Assembly (NCBI RefSeq): GCF_008831265.1
Contig: NZ_VTTH01000003.1
Location: 372,001-436,000 of the forward strand
Source of the DNA: Lacisediminimonas profundi
GTDB taxonomy: Bacteria > Pseudomonadota > Gammaproteobacteria > Burkholderiales > Burkholderiaceae_D
Direction: 5' to 3'
Length of the DNA stretch: 64,000 bases
The notes below the pieces were generated by a model. It had not been told where the DNA came from. It saw nothing but the letters and a program-made list of their open reading frames with translations, and ran no database searches. The translations under genes were made by a program, and so were the position numbers. Below, piece after piece: positions 63,591-64,000 of this stretch. Positions within the stretch are counted from its first letter, which is position 1. Each line of letters starts with the position of its first letter.

Positions 63591-64000
63591 ATGAAAATCC
63601 TGATCAGCAACGACGACGGCTACCGTGCGCCGGGCATCGAAGCGTTGGCAAACGCACTGGCACCCATTGCAGACATCACGGTGGTGGCACCCGAGAGCAA
63701 TCGCTCCGGATCGTCCAATTCGCTGACGCTCGATCGGCCGTTGCGGGTATACCGCTCTCCGGGCGGGATCTACTCGGTCAATGGAACGCCTTCCGATTGC
63801 GTGCATGTGGCGCTGACCGGACTGCTGGCCGAGCGGCCCGATCTGGTGGTGTCGGGCATCAACCAAGGCCAGAACATGGGGGACGACACGCTTTATTCGG
63901 GAACCGTGGCCGCGGCGACCGAGGGATTCCTGTTCGGAATACCGGCGATTGCCTTTTCGCAGGCGGCGCATGGATGGGCCAACCTCGATGCTGCCGCCCG
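63591..64000 (+). CDS. surE: 5'-nucleotidase / stationary-phase survival protein SurE (3'-truncated)
   Basis: Metal-dependent nucleoside 5'-monophosphate phosphatase. The first 136 residues are visible, about 55% of the usual 245-260. Metal site [16 protein letters not shown], then [27 protein letters not shown] and [22 protein letters not shown] are all conserved. In many proteobacteria pcm, nlpD and rpoS follow; here they would lie beyond the window edge. Confidence 0.96.
   Translation, partial: MKILISNDDGYRAPGIEALANALAPIADITVVAPESNRSGSSNSLTLDRPLRVYRSPGGIYSVNGTPSDCVHVALTGLLAERPDLVVSGINQGQNMGDDTLYSGTVAAATEGFLFGIPAIAFSQAAHGWANLDAAA

Overview
The window is about 62-63% GC by eye, densely coded and without phage, IS transposase or CRISPR content. 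Gene order and gene families (tig-clpP-clpX-lon-hupB-tRNAs-ppiD; the dapC-dapD-pilU-dapE block; smc-zipA-ligA; DUF2863; mdh-gntR-sdhCDAB-sdhE-gltA-sucA-sucB-lpdA-zapE) point to a betaproteobacterium of the Burkholderiales, most likely an Oxalobacteraceae (Herbaspirillum/Noviherbaspirillum/Collimonas type). The genus cannot be fixed from the sequence alone. It reads as core chromosome.

Layout. 1-8.8 kb: protein quality control (trigger factor, ClpP, ClpX, Lon, PpiD), HU and two tRNAs (Val-UAC, Asp-GUC). 8.8-14.1 kb: a flavoprotein, MnmH, the divergent pair tesA/ybbA and the NAD(P)HX repair enzyme. 14.1-15.0 kb: a gene-free block holding repeat copy 1. 15.0-18.5 kb: an FAD oxidoreductase, a glycine-zipper lipoprotein and a GT39 glycosyltransferase. 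18.5-27.2 kb (minus strand): a lysine/diaminopimelate block (dapC, dapD, dapE) with pilU and an ArsC-like gene inside it, then prmB, an ABC-F ATPase and a DUF2520 protein. 27.5-37.1 kb: smc, repeat copy 2, a small conserved-looking ORF, zipA, ligA, galU, def. 37.08-37.90 kb: repeat copy 3. 38-44.4 kb (minus): DUF2863, a small membrane protein, aconitase, a secreted protein and malate dehydrogenase. 44.75-56.6 kb (plus): a GntR/HutC regulator, succinate dehydrogenase with its flavinylation factor, citrate synthase and the 2-oxoglutarate dehydrogenase complex. Aconitase, Mdh, Sdh, GltA and Odh together give most of the TCA cycle in 17 kb. 56.7-64 kb: a lipoprotein, ZapE, a coiled-coil exported protein, a PP2C phosphatase, a YdcH-like protein, DinG, a quinone oxidoreductase and the start of surE.

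The most unusual content is a family of three roughly 0.8-kb composite inverted repeats (14.19-14.97, 31.10-31.93 and 37.08-37.90 kb). Each has two homologous arms facing each other around a variable centre. All three lie in the same orientation just after the 3' end of a gene. In the outer part of the arms, the left and right arms of one copy usually match each other better than they match other copies, which points to arm-to-arm gene conversion or to selection for base pairing. The copy at 37,080-37,901 is intact, with perfect 24-bp terminal inverted repeats. A second point of interest is the mdh/gntR intergenic region: two divergent promoters share their -35 region, with a perfect 20-bp palindrome over the gntR -10. 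A third is a series of GC-rich hairpins in the spacers of the sucA-sucB-lpdA operon.
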